Assembly (NCBI RefSeq): GCF_001949125.1
Contig: NZ_MSTI01000076.1
Span: 1 to 20,000, forward strand
Direction of reading: 5' to 3'
From: Deinococcus marmoris
GTDB lineage: Bacteria > Deinococcota > Deinococci > Deinococcales > Deinococcaceae
Length of the DNA stretch: 20,000 bases
Positions 10,989-17,440 of the stretch are shown piece after piece (the stretch's first letter is position 1; every line of letters begins with the position of its first letter). The translations under genes and the position numbers were made by a program. The notes beneath the pieces were generated by a model, which saw nothing but the letters and a program-made list of their open reading frames with translations, was not told the DNA's origin and ran no database searches.

Positions 10989-11327
10989 ATGACCCAGAAC
11001 AGCGACAGCCAGCAGTACAAAGTCAGCCGTGACGGAACAAAGCACGGCCAGGACGGCCAGCACCATCTGGTGGCCGGACAGCAGGGCAGCATGCGCCTGT
11101 GGCACAACGAAGCCCCCAGCGACACCGAGGGCAAGCAGCCCCACGCCAATGATTACGAGACCCTGGGCTACGTCATCAGCGGCAAGGTGGAATTGAAACT
11201 GGACGGGCAGACCATCTCGCTGTCCGAGGGCGACAGCTACTGCGTCCCGAAAGGCGTGCAGCATACCTACCGCGTCACGGAAACCCTGACAGCCGTGGAA
11301 GTCACGACGCCGGGACAGGCAGGCTGA
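10989..11327 (+). CDS. Cupin-domain protein
   Basis: The 112-residue protein is a single small cupin barrel. The first cupin motif is seen around NDYETLGYVISGKVELKLDG and the second around GDSYCVPKGVQHTYRV (about residues 75-95). The His in the second motif and the acidic residue in the first could help bind a metal, but the first motif lacks the usual HxH, so metal binding is uncertain. Such stand-alone cupins range from dioxygenases to sugar-binding and regulatory proteins; the substrate cannot be told. An in-frame GTG at 10929 would add 20 residues of poor conservation appearance. The ATG at 10989 is preferred, although neither has a clear Shine-Dalgarno sequence or -10 box. It ends 30 bp before a strong terminator. 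Confidence 0.85.
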   Translation: MTQNSDSQQYKVSRDGTKHGQDGQHHLVAGQQGSMRLWHNEAPSDTEGKQPHANDYETLGYVISGKVELKLDGQTISLSEGDSYCVPKGVQHTYRVTETLTAVEVTTPGQAG

Positions 11328-11356
11328 GCATTTCAGACCCGGCCTGAAGGACACGG

Positions 11357-11393
11357 AAAGCCCCGACTCGCAGCAACGCGGGTGGGGCTTTTT
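11357..11393 (+). terminator. Rho-independent terminator of the cupin gene
   Basis: AAAGCCCC (11357-11364) pairs with GGGGCTTT (11384-11391). Past a bulged G, a further 6 bp (ACTCGC with GCGGGT, including one G-U pair) extend the stem, which is followed by a T5 run. The A3 on the left could give weak activity for convergent cutA as well. Confidence 0.88.
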
Positions 11394-11430
11394 AGGTCCT
11401 TCCATACAGTCCGGGGCGTTTCCCGCTCCC

Positions 11431-11742
11431 TTACGGATTCAGGGCGTCACGCAGCCAGCTCTGAAATTCGGGCAGGGCACGGTCATATTGCAGGGCGATG
11501 ATCTCGGGCACCTCGTAGGGGTGCAGGGACTTGATCCGGGCCTCCAGTTCGGGGTATTTCTCGCCGCTGGTCTTGATGAGCAGCATGCTCTCGGGGTCCT
11601 CGGCCACGTCGCCCTGCCAGCGGTACACGCTCTGGATGCCGGGCAGAATATTGACGCAGCCGGCCAGATGCTCGGCGACCAGCGTGCGGGCCATGTCGTG
11701 CGCCCGTTCGGGGGGAAGGGTAACCAACACGACAAGGGACAT
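11431..11742 (-). CDS. cutA: Divalent-cation tolerance protein CutA
   Basis: This 103-residue protein matches the CutA1 family over its whole length: a LVTLPPERAHDMARTLVAEHLAGCVNI beginning, the core segment SVYRWQGDV, LLIKTSG, and the highly conserved HPYEVPEIIAL near residue 75. CutA1 forms very stable trimers resembling PII signalling proteins. The name comes from copper/divalent-metal tolerance phenotypes in E. coli, but the molecular role is still unsettled. The ATG at 11742 is chosen because a TATCCT box lies 8 nt upstream and the family begins there; the frame stays open further upstream but without conservation. It is convergent with the cupin gene and divergent from the LapA-like gene. 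A copper-radical oxidase lies 6 kb away, but no link is implied. Confidence 0.95.
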   Translation of the reverse strand: MSLVVLVTLPPERAHDMARTLVAEHLAGCVNILPGIQSVYRWQGDVAEDPESMLLIKTSGEKYPELEARIKSLHPYEVPEIIALQYDRALPEFQSWLRDALNP

Positions 11743-11750
11743 AGGCCCAC

Positions 11751-11756
11751 AGGATA
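11751..11756 (-). promoter_or_regulatory. -10 box TATCCT of a probable leaderless transcript (cutA)
   Basis: On the minus strand TATCCT ends 8 nt before the ATG at 11742. The same hexamer at the same spacing precedes gltA. No clear -35 box is visible. Confidence 0.55.
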
Positions 11757-11897
11757 CCCCGGAGTCCAGGGTGAGAACCGTGACATTTGCCGGGGCTGGA
11801 ACGGAGGACCGGCTCGACCTGAGACCAGACAGCCCTGAGATCAGAGAGAAGTGTAAAAGTCTTGCAAAGCCCCCCACCCCGCGCGGCCCGGACCGGG

Positions 11898-11906
11898 TGT
11901 TAAGCT
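11898..11906 (+). promoter_or_regulatory. Extended -10 box TGT-TAAGCT of a probable leaderless transcript
   Basis: TAAGCT (11901-11906) is preceded by TGT, giving the TGn extended -10 form, and ends 7 nt before the ATG at 11914. An extended -10 could compensate for the missing -35 box. Confidence 0.55.
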
Positions 11907-11913
11907 TCCCTCT

Positions 11914-12411
11914 ATGCGGACAATTGTCCTGATCGCCGGTCTCGTCCTCCTGCTCATCTTTGCGGTGCTGAATTTCGGCTCGCTGATGGCCTTGCAGCCC
12001 ATGAATCTGGGCTTCATCCAGTACGTCACCGCGCCTATCGGCCTGATCATGCTGCTCACGGCCATCTTTGCCGCGCTGCTGTTCTACTTCTGGGCGGGCA
12101 TCAGCAATCTGCGTGCCCAGGCCGACACGGCCAAGCTGCTGCGCGATATGGAAACGTTGCGGGTTAGCCTGGACAGCCAGGAAGGCAGCCGCTTTGCCGA
12201 ACTGCGGAGCCACCTCGATACCCGGATGAATGCGCTGGGCACAGGTGAAACCAGTAGCGAGCTGCGGGCCGTGAACGCGCGGATCGACGGCTTGCAGCAG
12301 GACATGAACCTGCAACTGGCGCAACTGGACGATTACCTCAAAACTAAACTGGGCGACGCTCCGGCTACACAGGCCCGACTGGGCGAGGTCAGGCTGGACA
12401 AGAAGCTTTGA
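11914..12411 (+). CDS. LapA-like (DUF1049) membrane protein with cytoplasmic coiled coil
   Basis: The 165-residue protein has two N-terminal membrane helices: about 4-22 (IVLIAGLVLLLIFAVLNF) and 38-60 (VTAPIGLIMLLTAIFAALLFYFW). A hydrophilic, heptad-like region of about 100 residues with coiled-coil potential follows, ending in LDKKL. The double hairpin with a short loop and the FAVLNF motif in helix 1 match the LapA/DUF1049 domain (lipopolysaccharide-assembly protein A in E. coli), which regulates envelope biogenesis. In an organism lacking conventional LPS the role must differ. Both termini are predicted to be cytoplasmic. It is divergent from cutA over 171 bp and probably monocistronic, since accD has its own -10 box and Shine-Dalgarno sequence. 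Confidence 0.8.
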   Translation: MRTIVLIAGLVLLLIFAVLNFGSLMALQPMNLGFIQYVTAPIGLIMLLTAIFAALLFYFWAGISNLRAQADTAKLLRDMETLRVSLDSQEGSRFAELRSHLDTRMNALGTGETSSELRAVNARIDGLQQDMNLQLAQLDDYLKTKLGDAPATQARLGEVRLDKKL

Positions 12412-12502
12412 GCATCGTTGTTTCAGGCTCCCTCTCCACAGACCCGGTTTGGCCCCTCCGGCATTTGCTGAACCCGGTGCATTTGTTCGGCGGCCACGCC
12501 GC

Positions 12503-12508
12503 TAGAAT
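12503..12508 (+). promoter_or_regulatory. -10 box TAGAAT for the accDA operon
   Basis: TAGAAT lies 35 bp before the accD ATG and gives a leader of about 28 nt holding a Shine-Dalgarno sequence. A palindrome, CGGCG-GCCA-CGCCG (12488-12501), sits immediately upstream of the box and could be an operator. That part is speculative. Confidence 0.45.
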
Positions 12509-12528
12509 GCGTCCAGAGATGGATTCCC

Positions 12529-12533
12529 GGAGG
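12529..12533 (+). promoter_or_regulatory. Ribosome binding site of accD
   Basis: GGAGG lies 10 nt before the accD ATG at 12544. It supports this start and shows that accD, unlike most neighbours, has a leadered mRNA. Confidence 0.65.
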
Positions 12534-12543
12534 ACTGAACCGC

Positions 12544-13398
12544 ATGGCGCTTGACCGATTTTTTCGCCGCCGCCGCCCGCAGCAACAGACGGGCGCGGAC
12601 GTGCCAGAGTTATGGACTCAATGCCCTCAGTGCAAGGAGAGCATTTACAACCGAGATTTACTTCTGAACGCCTATGTCTGCCCCAAGTGCGGCCACCACC
12701 TGCGTCTGGGCGCGGCCCAGCGGGTGGATGTGCTGCTGGACGAGGGCAGTTTCACGCCTTTGTCTGGCAAGGTGCATCCCGTGGACGCGCTGAACTTTCA
12801 CGATACCGAGGCGTACACGGACCGCCTGAAACGCGCCCAGGCCAAGACGGGCCGCCCCGACGCGATCCTGACGGGCAGTGGCACCATCTTGAACCTGCCC
12901 GTAACACTGGCAGTCATGGACTTCGCCTTCAGTGGCGGCAGCATGGGCAGCGTGGTGGGCGAGGAAATTTCCCGCGCCGCCGAATACGCAGCCAGTCACG
13001 GCACGCCGCTGATCATCGTGACCGCCAGCGGCGGGGCCAGGATGCAGGAAAGCGCCCTGTCCCTGATGCAGATGGCGAAAACCACCGTGGCCCTGGAAAC
13101 CCTGGCCGAGGCGGGCCTGCCCTATGTCAGCATCCTGTCGGACCCCACCACTGGGGGCGTGACCGCCAGTTTCGCCACCATCGCCGACGTGATCGTGGCC
13201 GAGCCGGGGGCACTGATCGGCTTCGCCGGGCCGCGCGTGATCCAGCAGACCATCCGCCAGAGCCTGCCCGAGGGCTTTCAGCGGGCCGAATTCCTGCTGG
13301 ACCACGGCATGGTGGACGCTGTGGTGGACCGCCGCGAACAGCGCCCGTATCTGGCGAATCTGCTGGGACTGCTGACCCGCCACGAGGCCAGCGCATGA
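12544..13398 (+). CDS. accD: Acetyl-CoA carboxylase carboxyltransferase subunit beta
   Basis: The 284-residue protein is the beta half of the carboxyltransferase that moves CO2 from carboxybiotin to acetyl-CoA, giving malonyl-CoA for fatty-acid synthesis. It has the N-terminal zinc ribbon typical of AccD (CPQC...CPKCGHH, about residues 23-46) after a basic [11 protein letters not shown] stretch. The crotonase-like carboxyltransferase core follows, with [23 protein letters not shown] and GRPDAILTG. The length is normal for AccD without long extensions. The zinc ribbon of E. coli AccD also binds nucleic acid and its own mRNA; whether that holds here is unknown. The stop codon overlaps the accA start in ATGA, the expected arrangement for making the two subunits in equal amounts. 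Confidence 0.96.
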   Translation: MALDRFFRRRRPQQQTGADVPELWTQCPQCKESIYNRDLLLNAYVCPKCGHHLRLGAAQRVDVLLDEGSFTPLSGKVHPVDALNFHDTEAYTDRLKRAQAKTGRPDAILTGSGTILNLPVTLAVMDFAFSGGSMGSVVGEEISRAAEYAASHGTPLIIVTASGGARMQESALSLMQMAKTTVALETLAEAGLPYVSILSDPTTGGVTASFATIADVIVAEPGALIGFAGPRVIQQTIRQSLPEGFQRAEFLLDHGMVDAVVDRREQRPYLANLLGLLTRHEASA

Positions 13399-14339
13399 CC
13401 GGCAGCCCCGAGGCCCTGCGTGAGCTGGAAGCCCGCGTGCGCGATCTGGAGGCCACCGCCCAGCGCACCGGGCAGAACCTGGATTCCTCCATCTCGCCGC
13501 TGAAGCTGGAAGTGCAGCGGCTGCGCGAGGCCAGTGGACCGCCCAGCCGCTGGGAGCGGGTGCAACTGGCCCGCGCCCCCGGCAGGCCCACCGCGCTGGA
13601 TTACGTGGATCGCCTGTGTACCGGCTTCACCGAGTTGCACGGGGACCGCCGTTTTGGCGATGATCCAGCCTTAATCGGTGGCCCCGCCCACTGGATGGGT
13701 GTGCCCGTGATGCTGCTGCTTCAGCAAAAGGGCCGCGATACCAAGACCAAGATCAAGCGCCGTTTCGGCAGCGCCAACCCGGAAGGCTACCGCAAGGCCG
13801 TGCGCCTGATGGATCTGGCCGAGAAATTTGGCCTGCCGGTGGTGGCGCTGGTGGACACCCAGGGCGCGTATCCGGGCCTGGAAGCCGAGGAACGCGGCCA
13901 GGGCTGGGCGATTGCCGAGAGCATCCGCCGGATGCTGAACCTGCGTGTGCCGGTGGTCTGCGCCGTGATCGGCGAGGGCGGCAGCGGCGGCGCGCTGGCC
14001 GTGGCGGTGGGCAACCGCGTGCTGATCCAGGAAAACGCATGGTACAGCGTGATCTCCCCGGAAGGCGCGGCCAGCATCATCTGGAAGGACGCCAGCAAGG
14101 CCCCGCTGGCCGCCGAGGCCCTCAAGCTCACGGCCCCCGATCTGCTGGAGCTGGGCATCGTGGAAGAGGTGATCCCTGAACCTACAGGCGGCGCGCACCT
14201 GAACGTGGACGAGGCCGCCGCCGCCGTGGGTGAGGCGGTGGGACGCCATCTGGCCGAGTTGATGGCGCAGTCGCCGCAACAGTTGAAGAAGGGCCGGGCG
14301 GCGCGCTTCCGGGCTTTGGGGGCGTTCACGGAGAGCTGA
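13395..14339 (+). CDS. accA: Acetyl-CoA carboxylase carboxyltransferase subunit alpha
   Basis: The 314-residue protein pairs with AccD to form the A2B2 carboxyltransferase. An N-terminal helical/coiled region (about 1-60, [18 protein letters not shown]) is followed by the family hallmark [20 protein letters not shown], a [23 protein letters not shown] segment, [18 protein letters not shown] and the oxyanion-hole [16 protein letters not shown]. The length agrees with E. coli AccA (about 319). The ATG at 13395 overlaps the accD stop by 4 bp, so translation is probably coupled; the accA frame also stays open backwards through much of accD, but that upstream part has no conserved sequence. The operon closes with a terminator 30 bp downstream. 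The biotin carrier and biotin carboxylase genes are not in the window. Confidence 0.96.
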   Translation: MTGSPEALRELEARVRDLEATAQRTGQNLDSSISPLKLEVQRLREASGPPSRWERVQLARAPGRPTALDYVDRLCTGFTELHGDRRFGDDPALIGGPAHWMGVPVMLLLQQKGRDTKTKIKRRFGSANPEGYRKAVRLMDLAEKFGLPVVALVDTQGAYPGLEAEERGQGWAIAESIRRMLNLRVPVVCAVIGEGGSGGALAVAVGNRVLIQENAWYSVISPEGAASIIWKDASKAPLAAEALKLTAPDLLELGIVEEVIPEPTGGAHLNVDEAAAAVGEAVGRHLAELMAQSPQQLKKGRAARFRALGAFTES

Positions 14340-14368
14340 AGCCAGACAATTGGTACAGACATAGACAG

Positions 14369-14411
14369 GGCGGTGGAGAGGAAACGTTTTCAGTCCTCTC
14401 CACCGTCTTTT
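14369..14411 (+). terminator. Rho-independent terminator of accDA
   Basis: A 14-bp stem (14369-14382 with 14394-14407, one G-U pair) with an 11-nt loop is followed directly by T4. It is the strongest hairpin in the window. Confidence 0.9.
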
Positions 14412-14440
14412 CAACCTCAACGGCCTCAGCTCAAGTGGTC

Positions 14441-15010
14441 TTAAACTGCCCCCCCGTACTCCCCACGCGCCGGGTAATTCTTGTCCAGCGCGAAGCCCAC
14501 TGCGCCCAGCAGATCGTCGAAGGGGGGGCGGGCAAAGGGCATGGTCTGCACCGAGCCGTAGAACAGCGTACCGTCCGGGCGCACCAGAAACACGCCGGGT
14601 TCGCTGAACAGCGCCGGTTCCTCGAGGCCAATCGAGGTGGTGCCGCGCGAGGCACTGATGAACAGGCCCCACTGCCGCGCGGTGTCCAGGCCCAGGCCGT
14701 AGCCGAACTCGATTCCCTTGCCTCCCACCTTCTCGGCCATCTTGCGGGCGCGGTCCTCGGTATCGCTGCTGATGGCGACGATTCGCACGCCGCGCTCCGC
14801 ATACCTGTCGGCCAGCCGCTCCAGCTCCAGCAGATACTTGGCGCAGATCGGGCAGTGCAGGCCACGGTAGAACACGATCAGATCGAAGTTCTCGCCGGGG
14901 TTCTGGCCCAGCGTGTAGCGTCCACCCGACACCAGCGGCACGTCCAGCGCCGGAACGTGCTGGCGGGGCATCAGGACGGCGGGGGTGATCGTATCTGGAT
15001 TGGAGGTCAT
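14441..15010 (-). CDS. AhpC/TSA-family peroxiredoxin-like protein
   Basis: The 189-residue protein has a thioredoxin-fold AhpC/TSA layout: a strand IVFYRG followed by LHCPICAKYL with Cys53 and Cys56, then GVRIVAISSDTEDRARKMAEK and later GVFLVRPDGTLFYGSVQ. The CPIC motif at the peroxidatic position, with F-x-RG instead of the usual FxPxxxxxC, matches the 'peroxiredoxin-like/AhpC-TSA' branch whose members reduce peroxides or act as thiol reductases. Catalysis here is inferred. No signal peptide is seen, so it is cytoplasmic. It lies 51 bp downstream of the Tat-exported phosphoesterase on the same strand and may be cotranscribed with it, yet has its own -10-like TTTAAT 6 nt before the ATG. It converges on accA. 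Confidence 0.88.
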   Translation of the reverse strand: MTSNPDTITPAVLMPRQHVPALDVPLVSGGRYTLGQNPGENFDLIVFYRGLHCPICAKYLLELERLADRYAERGVRIVAISSDTEDRARKMAEKVGGKGIEFGYGLGLDTARQWGLFISASRGTTSIGLEEPALFSEPGVFLVRPDGTLFYGSVQTMPFARPPFDDLLGAVGFALDKNYPARGEYGGAV

Positions 15011-15016
15011 ATACGG

Positions 15017-15022
15017 ATTAAA
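15017..15022 (-). promoter_or_regulatory. -10-like box TTTAAT ahead of the peroxiredoxin-like gene
   Basis: On the minus strand TTTAAT ends 6 nt before the ATG at 15010. It differs from TATAAT at one position and would give a leaderless mRNA from the gap between the two minus-strand genes. Confidence 0.45.
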
Positions 15023-15061
15023 GCACTTTTTTTAGTAAAGCGGAAGCTCGCCGCACCATAA

Positions 15062-15955
15062 TCAGCCCGGTATCAAATTGAACACCGCTATCTCCGGCTC
15101 GCACAGGTTCCGCAGGGGTACGCCGCTGAGGCCCAGGCCCCGGCTGACATAACCGGGCGTGTCGTGCGCCCCAGTGACCCAGCCCATCGCGTACCGCTGC
15201 CCGTATTTGCTGGGCACCACCGGAGCGCCGATCAGTGGCAACCGAATCTGACCGCCGTGGGTGTGACCGCTCAGGACCAGTCCCAGGCCAGGGGGCAGGT
15301 CCGGCAGCAGATCGGGGTTGTGGCTGATCAGCAGAGTTCCCCCCGCCGGAGGCTTTCCAGCCAGGGCCACGCCCAGGTCCACCTCTCCCTCCCACAGGTC
15401 GTCCACCCCGGCCAGATACAGGTCATCCCGCACGGCGCGGCCCTCGTTTCTCAGAATGGTCACGCCCACCTCGGCGTAGGCGGCGCGCAGGGCCTCGCGG
15501 CGCTCGGGCCAGTCGGGGCGACGCGGGCCGTAGTGCGGGCTGTAATACTTGCCGAAGCTGCCGTAATCGTGGTTGCCCCACACGCCGTACACGCCCAGCG
15601 TGGCCCTCAGGCGCTTTAATTCGCTCAGCAGGGCGGCAGGGGCCTCGTCGGCGCGGTAGTCCATCTGATCGCCGCCCAGCACGATCAGGTCCGGGCGCGC
15701 GGCGTTGGTGGCGTCCACCCAGGCGCGCACGCTGCCGCCGTAGATGAACAGCCCGAAATGCAGATCGGTCAGAAAGGCCACCCGCAGGGGCCGCGTCAGG
15801 CCCGGCAGCGCGCAGGTGTGCTGCGTCACGCCGAACTGGTACGCCTGCGCCGCGCCCATGCCGCCCAGCGCCGCCACGCCCAGGCCAGTGCCCGCCAGCC
15901 CGCGCAGCACACGGCGGCGGGTCAGATGGGGGCCACGGGGGCGGGAGGCAGACAT
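15062..15955 (-). CDS. Tat-exported metallophosphoesterase (YkuE/YaeI-like)
   Basis: The 297-residue protein starts with a twin-arginine signal: LTRRRVLRG (11-19), a hydrophobic Ala/Gly stretch and an AQA cleavage motif near 36-38. The mature part is a calcineurin-like metallophosphoesterase with all metal-binding blocks visible: TDLHFG (Asp64, His66), GGDQMDY (94-100), GNHD (127-130), LISHNPD and GHTHGGQ. Related proteins such as YkuE act on phosphate esters at the cell surface, and some bind lipid-linked substrates like UDP-diacylglucosamine; the substrate here is unknown. Export by Tat implies folding with metal in the cytoplasm. The ATG follows a TAGGCT box by 7 nt. It is divergent from the DUF3006-phosphatase pair, so two distinct phosphoesterase genes lie back to back. 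Confidence 0.92.
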   Translation of the reverse strand: MSASRPRGPHLTRRRVLRGLAGTGLGVAALGGMGAAQAYQFGVTQHTCALPGLTRPLRVAFLTDLHFGLFIYGGSVRAWVDATNAARPDLIVLGGDQMDYRADEAPAALLSELKRLRATLGVYGVWGNHDYGSFGKYYSPHYGPRRPDWPERREALRAAYAEVGVTILRNEGRAVRDDLYLAGVDDLWEGEVDLGVALAGKPPAGGTLLISHNPDLLPDLPPGLGLVLSGHTHGGQIRLPLIGAPVVPSKYGQRYAMGWVTGAHDTPGYVSRGLGLSGVPLRNLCEPEIAVFNLIPG

Positions 15956-15962
15956 GCCGCGT

Positions 15963-15968
15963 AGCCTA
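15963..15968 (-). promoter_or_regulatory. -10 box TAGGCT of a probable leaderless transcript (Tat phosphoesterase)
   Basis: On the minus strand TAGGCT ends 7 nt before the ATG at 15955. No Shine-Dalgarno sequence and no clear -35 box. Confidence 0.5.
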
Positions 15969-16035
15969 CCCCCCCTGCTGGGGGCAGGGCGTCCCCCGAA
16001 GGATGCAGGTCAGCGAACTGTAGGAATACGGGCGC

Positions 16036-16041
16036 TAGACT
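16036..16041 (+). promoter_or_regulatory. -10 box TAGACT of a probable leaderless transcript (DUF3006-like gene)
   Basis: TAGACT ends 7 nt before the ATG at 16049. It drives the two-gene unit 16049-17148. Confidence 0.55.
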
Positions 16042-16048
16042 GCCCCAG

Positions 16049-16342
16049 ATGAGCGTGAACGCCGAACAACTGCTGGTAATCGATGTGCTGGACGAGGACG
16101 CGGGTCTGGCCGATGTGGAAGACACGCGGGGCCGCACCTTCCAACTGCCCGCCGAGTGGCTGCCCGCTGCTGCGGACGGCGCGGCGTACCGGGTGGGCGT
16201 GCAAATGGGCGGGGCGGGCAGCACCGTGACCTTCACGCCGGACCCGGATGGCGCGCGGCTTCTGCGCGAACGCAGCAAGCAGACGCTGCTGGACTTCACG
16301 GACGAAAACAGCTCTGGTGAAGAGGAGGGAGAACCGTTATGA
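16049..16342 (+). CDS. DUF3006-like small protein
   Basis: This 97-residue acidic protein has a compact beta-rich N-terminal part (LLVIDVLDEDAGLADVED, FQLPAEWLP) and a charged C-terminal segment with DPDGARLLRERSKQTLLDFTDE. The order 'short beta strands, then LP, then ERS..LL' resembles DUF3006, a family of small proteins of unknown function. The assignment is by eye and moderately sure. Its stop overlaps the ATG of the PPP-type phosphoesterase by 4 bp (ATGA), so the two are translationally coupled and may act together, perhaps as a regulator or stabiliser. Its last codons carry the AGGAGG (16323-16328) that serves as ribosome binding site for the next gene. Confidence 0.75.
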   Translation: MSVNAEQLLVIDVLDEDAGLADVEDTRGRTFQLPAEWLPAAADGAAYRVGVQMGGAGSTVTFTPDPDGARLLRERSKQTLLDFTDENSSGEEEGEPL

Positions 16343-17148
16343 CCCGTCAGGTGGTGGTGATCCCGGATCTGCACGGCAGACCGGACCTGCTGGACGCCGC
16401 CCTGGCCCAGTACCCGGAGGCGTATTTCGTGAGTCTGGGCGACGCGATTGACCGGGGACCGCGCAGCATGAAGGTGGTGGAAAAACTGCTGGCCCTGAAA
16501 AAGGAGGGCCGCGCCACCCTGCTGATGGGCAACCACGAGTTGATGGCGGCCTCGGGCCTGCGCTGGTACCGGCAGTATCTGGGCACCCACGACATGGGCG
16601 ATTACCGCCGCGCCATCGAGGGCTTCCGCTCGTGGATGCGGGCGGGGGGCGAGACGGTCCGCAGCGAACTGGGTGGCCTGACACTGGAGCAGTTCCCGCC
16701 TCTGCTTGAGGAGTACTTGCAGGACCTGGGCCGGGTGGTCTATGTCACCGAGGACGGCGCGGTTCATGACCAGCCCCCCGCCACGCCCAGCGTGCTGATC
16801 GCCCATGCCTCGCCCCCGGTGCGCCACCAGCAGTACCCGGATGCCATGACGGCGGCGCTGTGGCTGCGTCCCTTTGAGGGACCGTTTCCCATGCCCGACG
16901 GCGTGGTGTACAGCGTTCACGGCCATACCCCGGTCCCGGTGCCCGCCCGGCTGGGCCGTCACCTGTACATCGACATGGGGGCCTACGAGACGGGCCGACT
17001 GGCGCTGGCCGAGATCAGGGGGGGCGGCCAGCCGAAAATCACGGTGCTGTGCGGGCGCGGCAAACCCAGCCTGGGCAGCAAGTACCCCCGTTTTGGGGAA
17101 CCGGTATCCGTGCAGGCCGTCGATCTGCCGGGTGCGCCGCCGCGCTGA
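16339..17148 (+). CDS. PPP-family metallophosphoesterase (serine/threonine phosphatase or ApaH-like)
   Basis: The 269-residue cytoplasmic protein carries the PPP/metallophosphoesterase blocks in order: IPDLHGRPD (residues 8-16), GDAIDRGP (about 34-41), GNHE (about 60-63), AHASPP, and SVHGHTPV near 195. The GDxxDRG and GNHE forms are those of the PPP family, which includes bacterial Ser/Thr protein phosphatases, ApaH diadenosine-tetraphosphate hydrolases and RNA-cap-removing relatives. The sequence alone does not separate these. About 80 residues between GNHE and the AHASP His form a helical insert (WYRQYLGTHDMGDYRRAIEG), longer than in lambda-type phosphatase. The start is set by the overlap with the upstream gene and an AGGAGG 10 nt before it. 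No plus-strand terminator is obvious after it; the hairpin at 17235-17265 is oriented for the minus strand. Confidence 0.9.
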   Translation: MTRQVVVIPDLHGRPDLLDAALAQYPEAYFVSLGDAIDRGPRSMKVVEKLLALKKEGRATLLMGNHELMAASGLRWYRQYLGTHDMGDYRRAIEGFRSWMRAGGETVRSELGGLTLEQFPPLLEEYLQDLGRVVYVTEDGAVHDQPPATPSVLIAHASPPVRHQQYPDAMTAALWLRPFEGPFPMPDGVVYSVHGHTPVPVPARLGRHLYIDMGAYETGRLALAEIRGGGQPKITVLCGRGKPSLGSKYPRFGEPVSVQAVDLPGAPPR

Positions 17149-17227
17149 GGCTGGGGCAGGAGGACCGCGAAGAAGTGCCTTCGCAACCAGGGTTTTCAAT
17201 GAACGCCCTGAACCATTGCTCAGGAAT

Positions 17228-17265
17228 AAAAAAATGCGCCTCCCCGGATGACCTCGGGAGGCGCA
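17228..17265 (-). terminator. Rho-independent terminator for the galactose-oxidase-like gene, now displaced
   Basis: A perfect 10-bp stem TGCGCCTCCC (17235-17244) with GGGAGGCGCA (17256-17265) has an A7 run on its left, which is T7 after the stem on the minus strand. It therefore terminates leftward transcription from the oxidase gene. It now lies 174 bp past that gene's stop codon because a 158-bp repeat sits between. On the plus strand there is no T run, so the phosphoesterase gene gets little help from it. Confidence 0.88.
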
Positions 17266-17282
17266 CGTCAGTTTGCAGATTC

Positions 17283-17440
17283 TTATACGGATTCCGTTTG
17301 TAACGCGGCAGGAATCGGCGCTGTTCCGATTCCTGCACTCCACGTCCGACATCCGTTTTTCTCCTTCTCGCTCTGCTCCGCAGCTTTGCAAGTCCGCTCG
17401 GATTACGTGTTTTCAACACCCTCTAATCGGAGTCCGTATT
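17283..17440. mobile_element. 158-bp MITE-like small noncoding repeat with terminal inverted repeats
   Basis: The ends carry imperfect inverted repeats: ATACGGATTCCG at 17285-17296 and CGGAGTCCGTAT at 17428-17439, 11 of 12 positions matching. The element is flanked by the 4-bp direct repeat ATTC (17279-17282 and 17441-17444), a likely target-site duplication. Inside is a perfect 11-bp hairpin (17308-17318 with 17326-17336). Base composition looks less G+C-rich than the flanks and there is no coding potential. Its right end supplies the TAA stop of the oxidase gene. Small noncoding repeats of this kind are known from Deinococcus genomes; family membership needs a database comparison. The element would have to be mobilised in trans by a transposase not present here. 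Confidence 0.7.

Noticed and set aside
12612..14339. A continuous 575-codon plus-strand frame that could suggest an AccD-AccA fusion
   Set aside because: Only the part from 13395 encodes AccA. The upstream 261 codons are the wrong frame of accD, which is itself intact in another frame with its zinc ribbon.
15010..15019. TATACGGATT, matching the left end of the repeat at 17284
   Set aside because: No inverted partner, hairpin or further similarity follows, and it lies at the start codon of the peroxiredoxin-like gene. A 10-base match is weak evidence for a second copy.
17165..17210. Small hairpins after the PPP phosphatase gene (GCGAAG/CTTCGC and CCTGA/TCAGG) as a terminator or small RNA
   Set aside because: The stems are only 5-6 bp and no T run follows. 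They give no support beyond chance.
15922..17391. A 489-codon minus-strand ORF opposite the DUF3006 and PPP phosphatase genes
   Set aside because: The opposite strand encodes two proteins with clear start signals and catalytic motifs, whereas this ORF shows only shadow composition.
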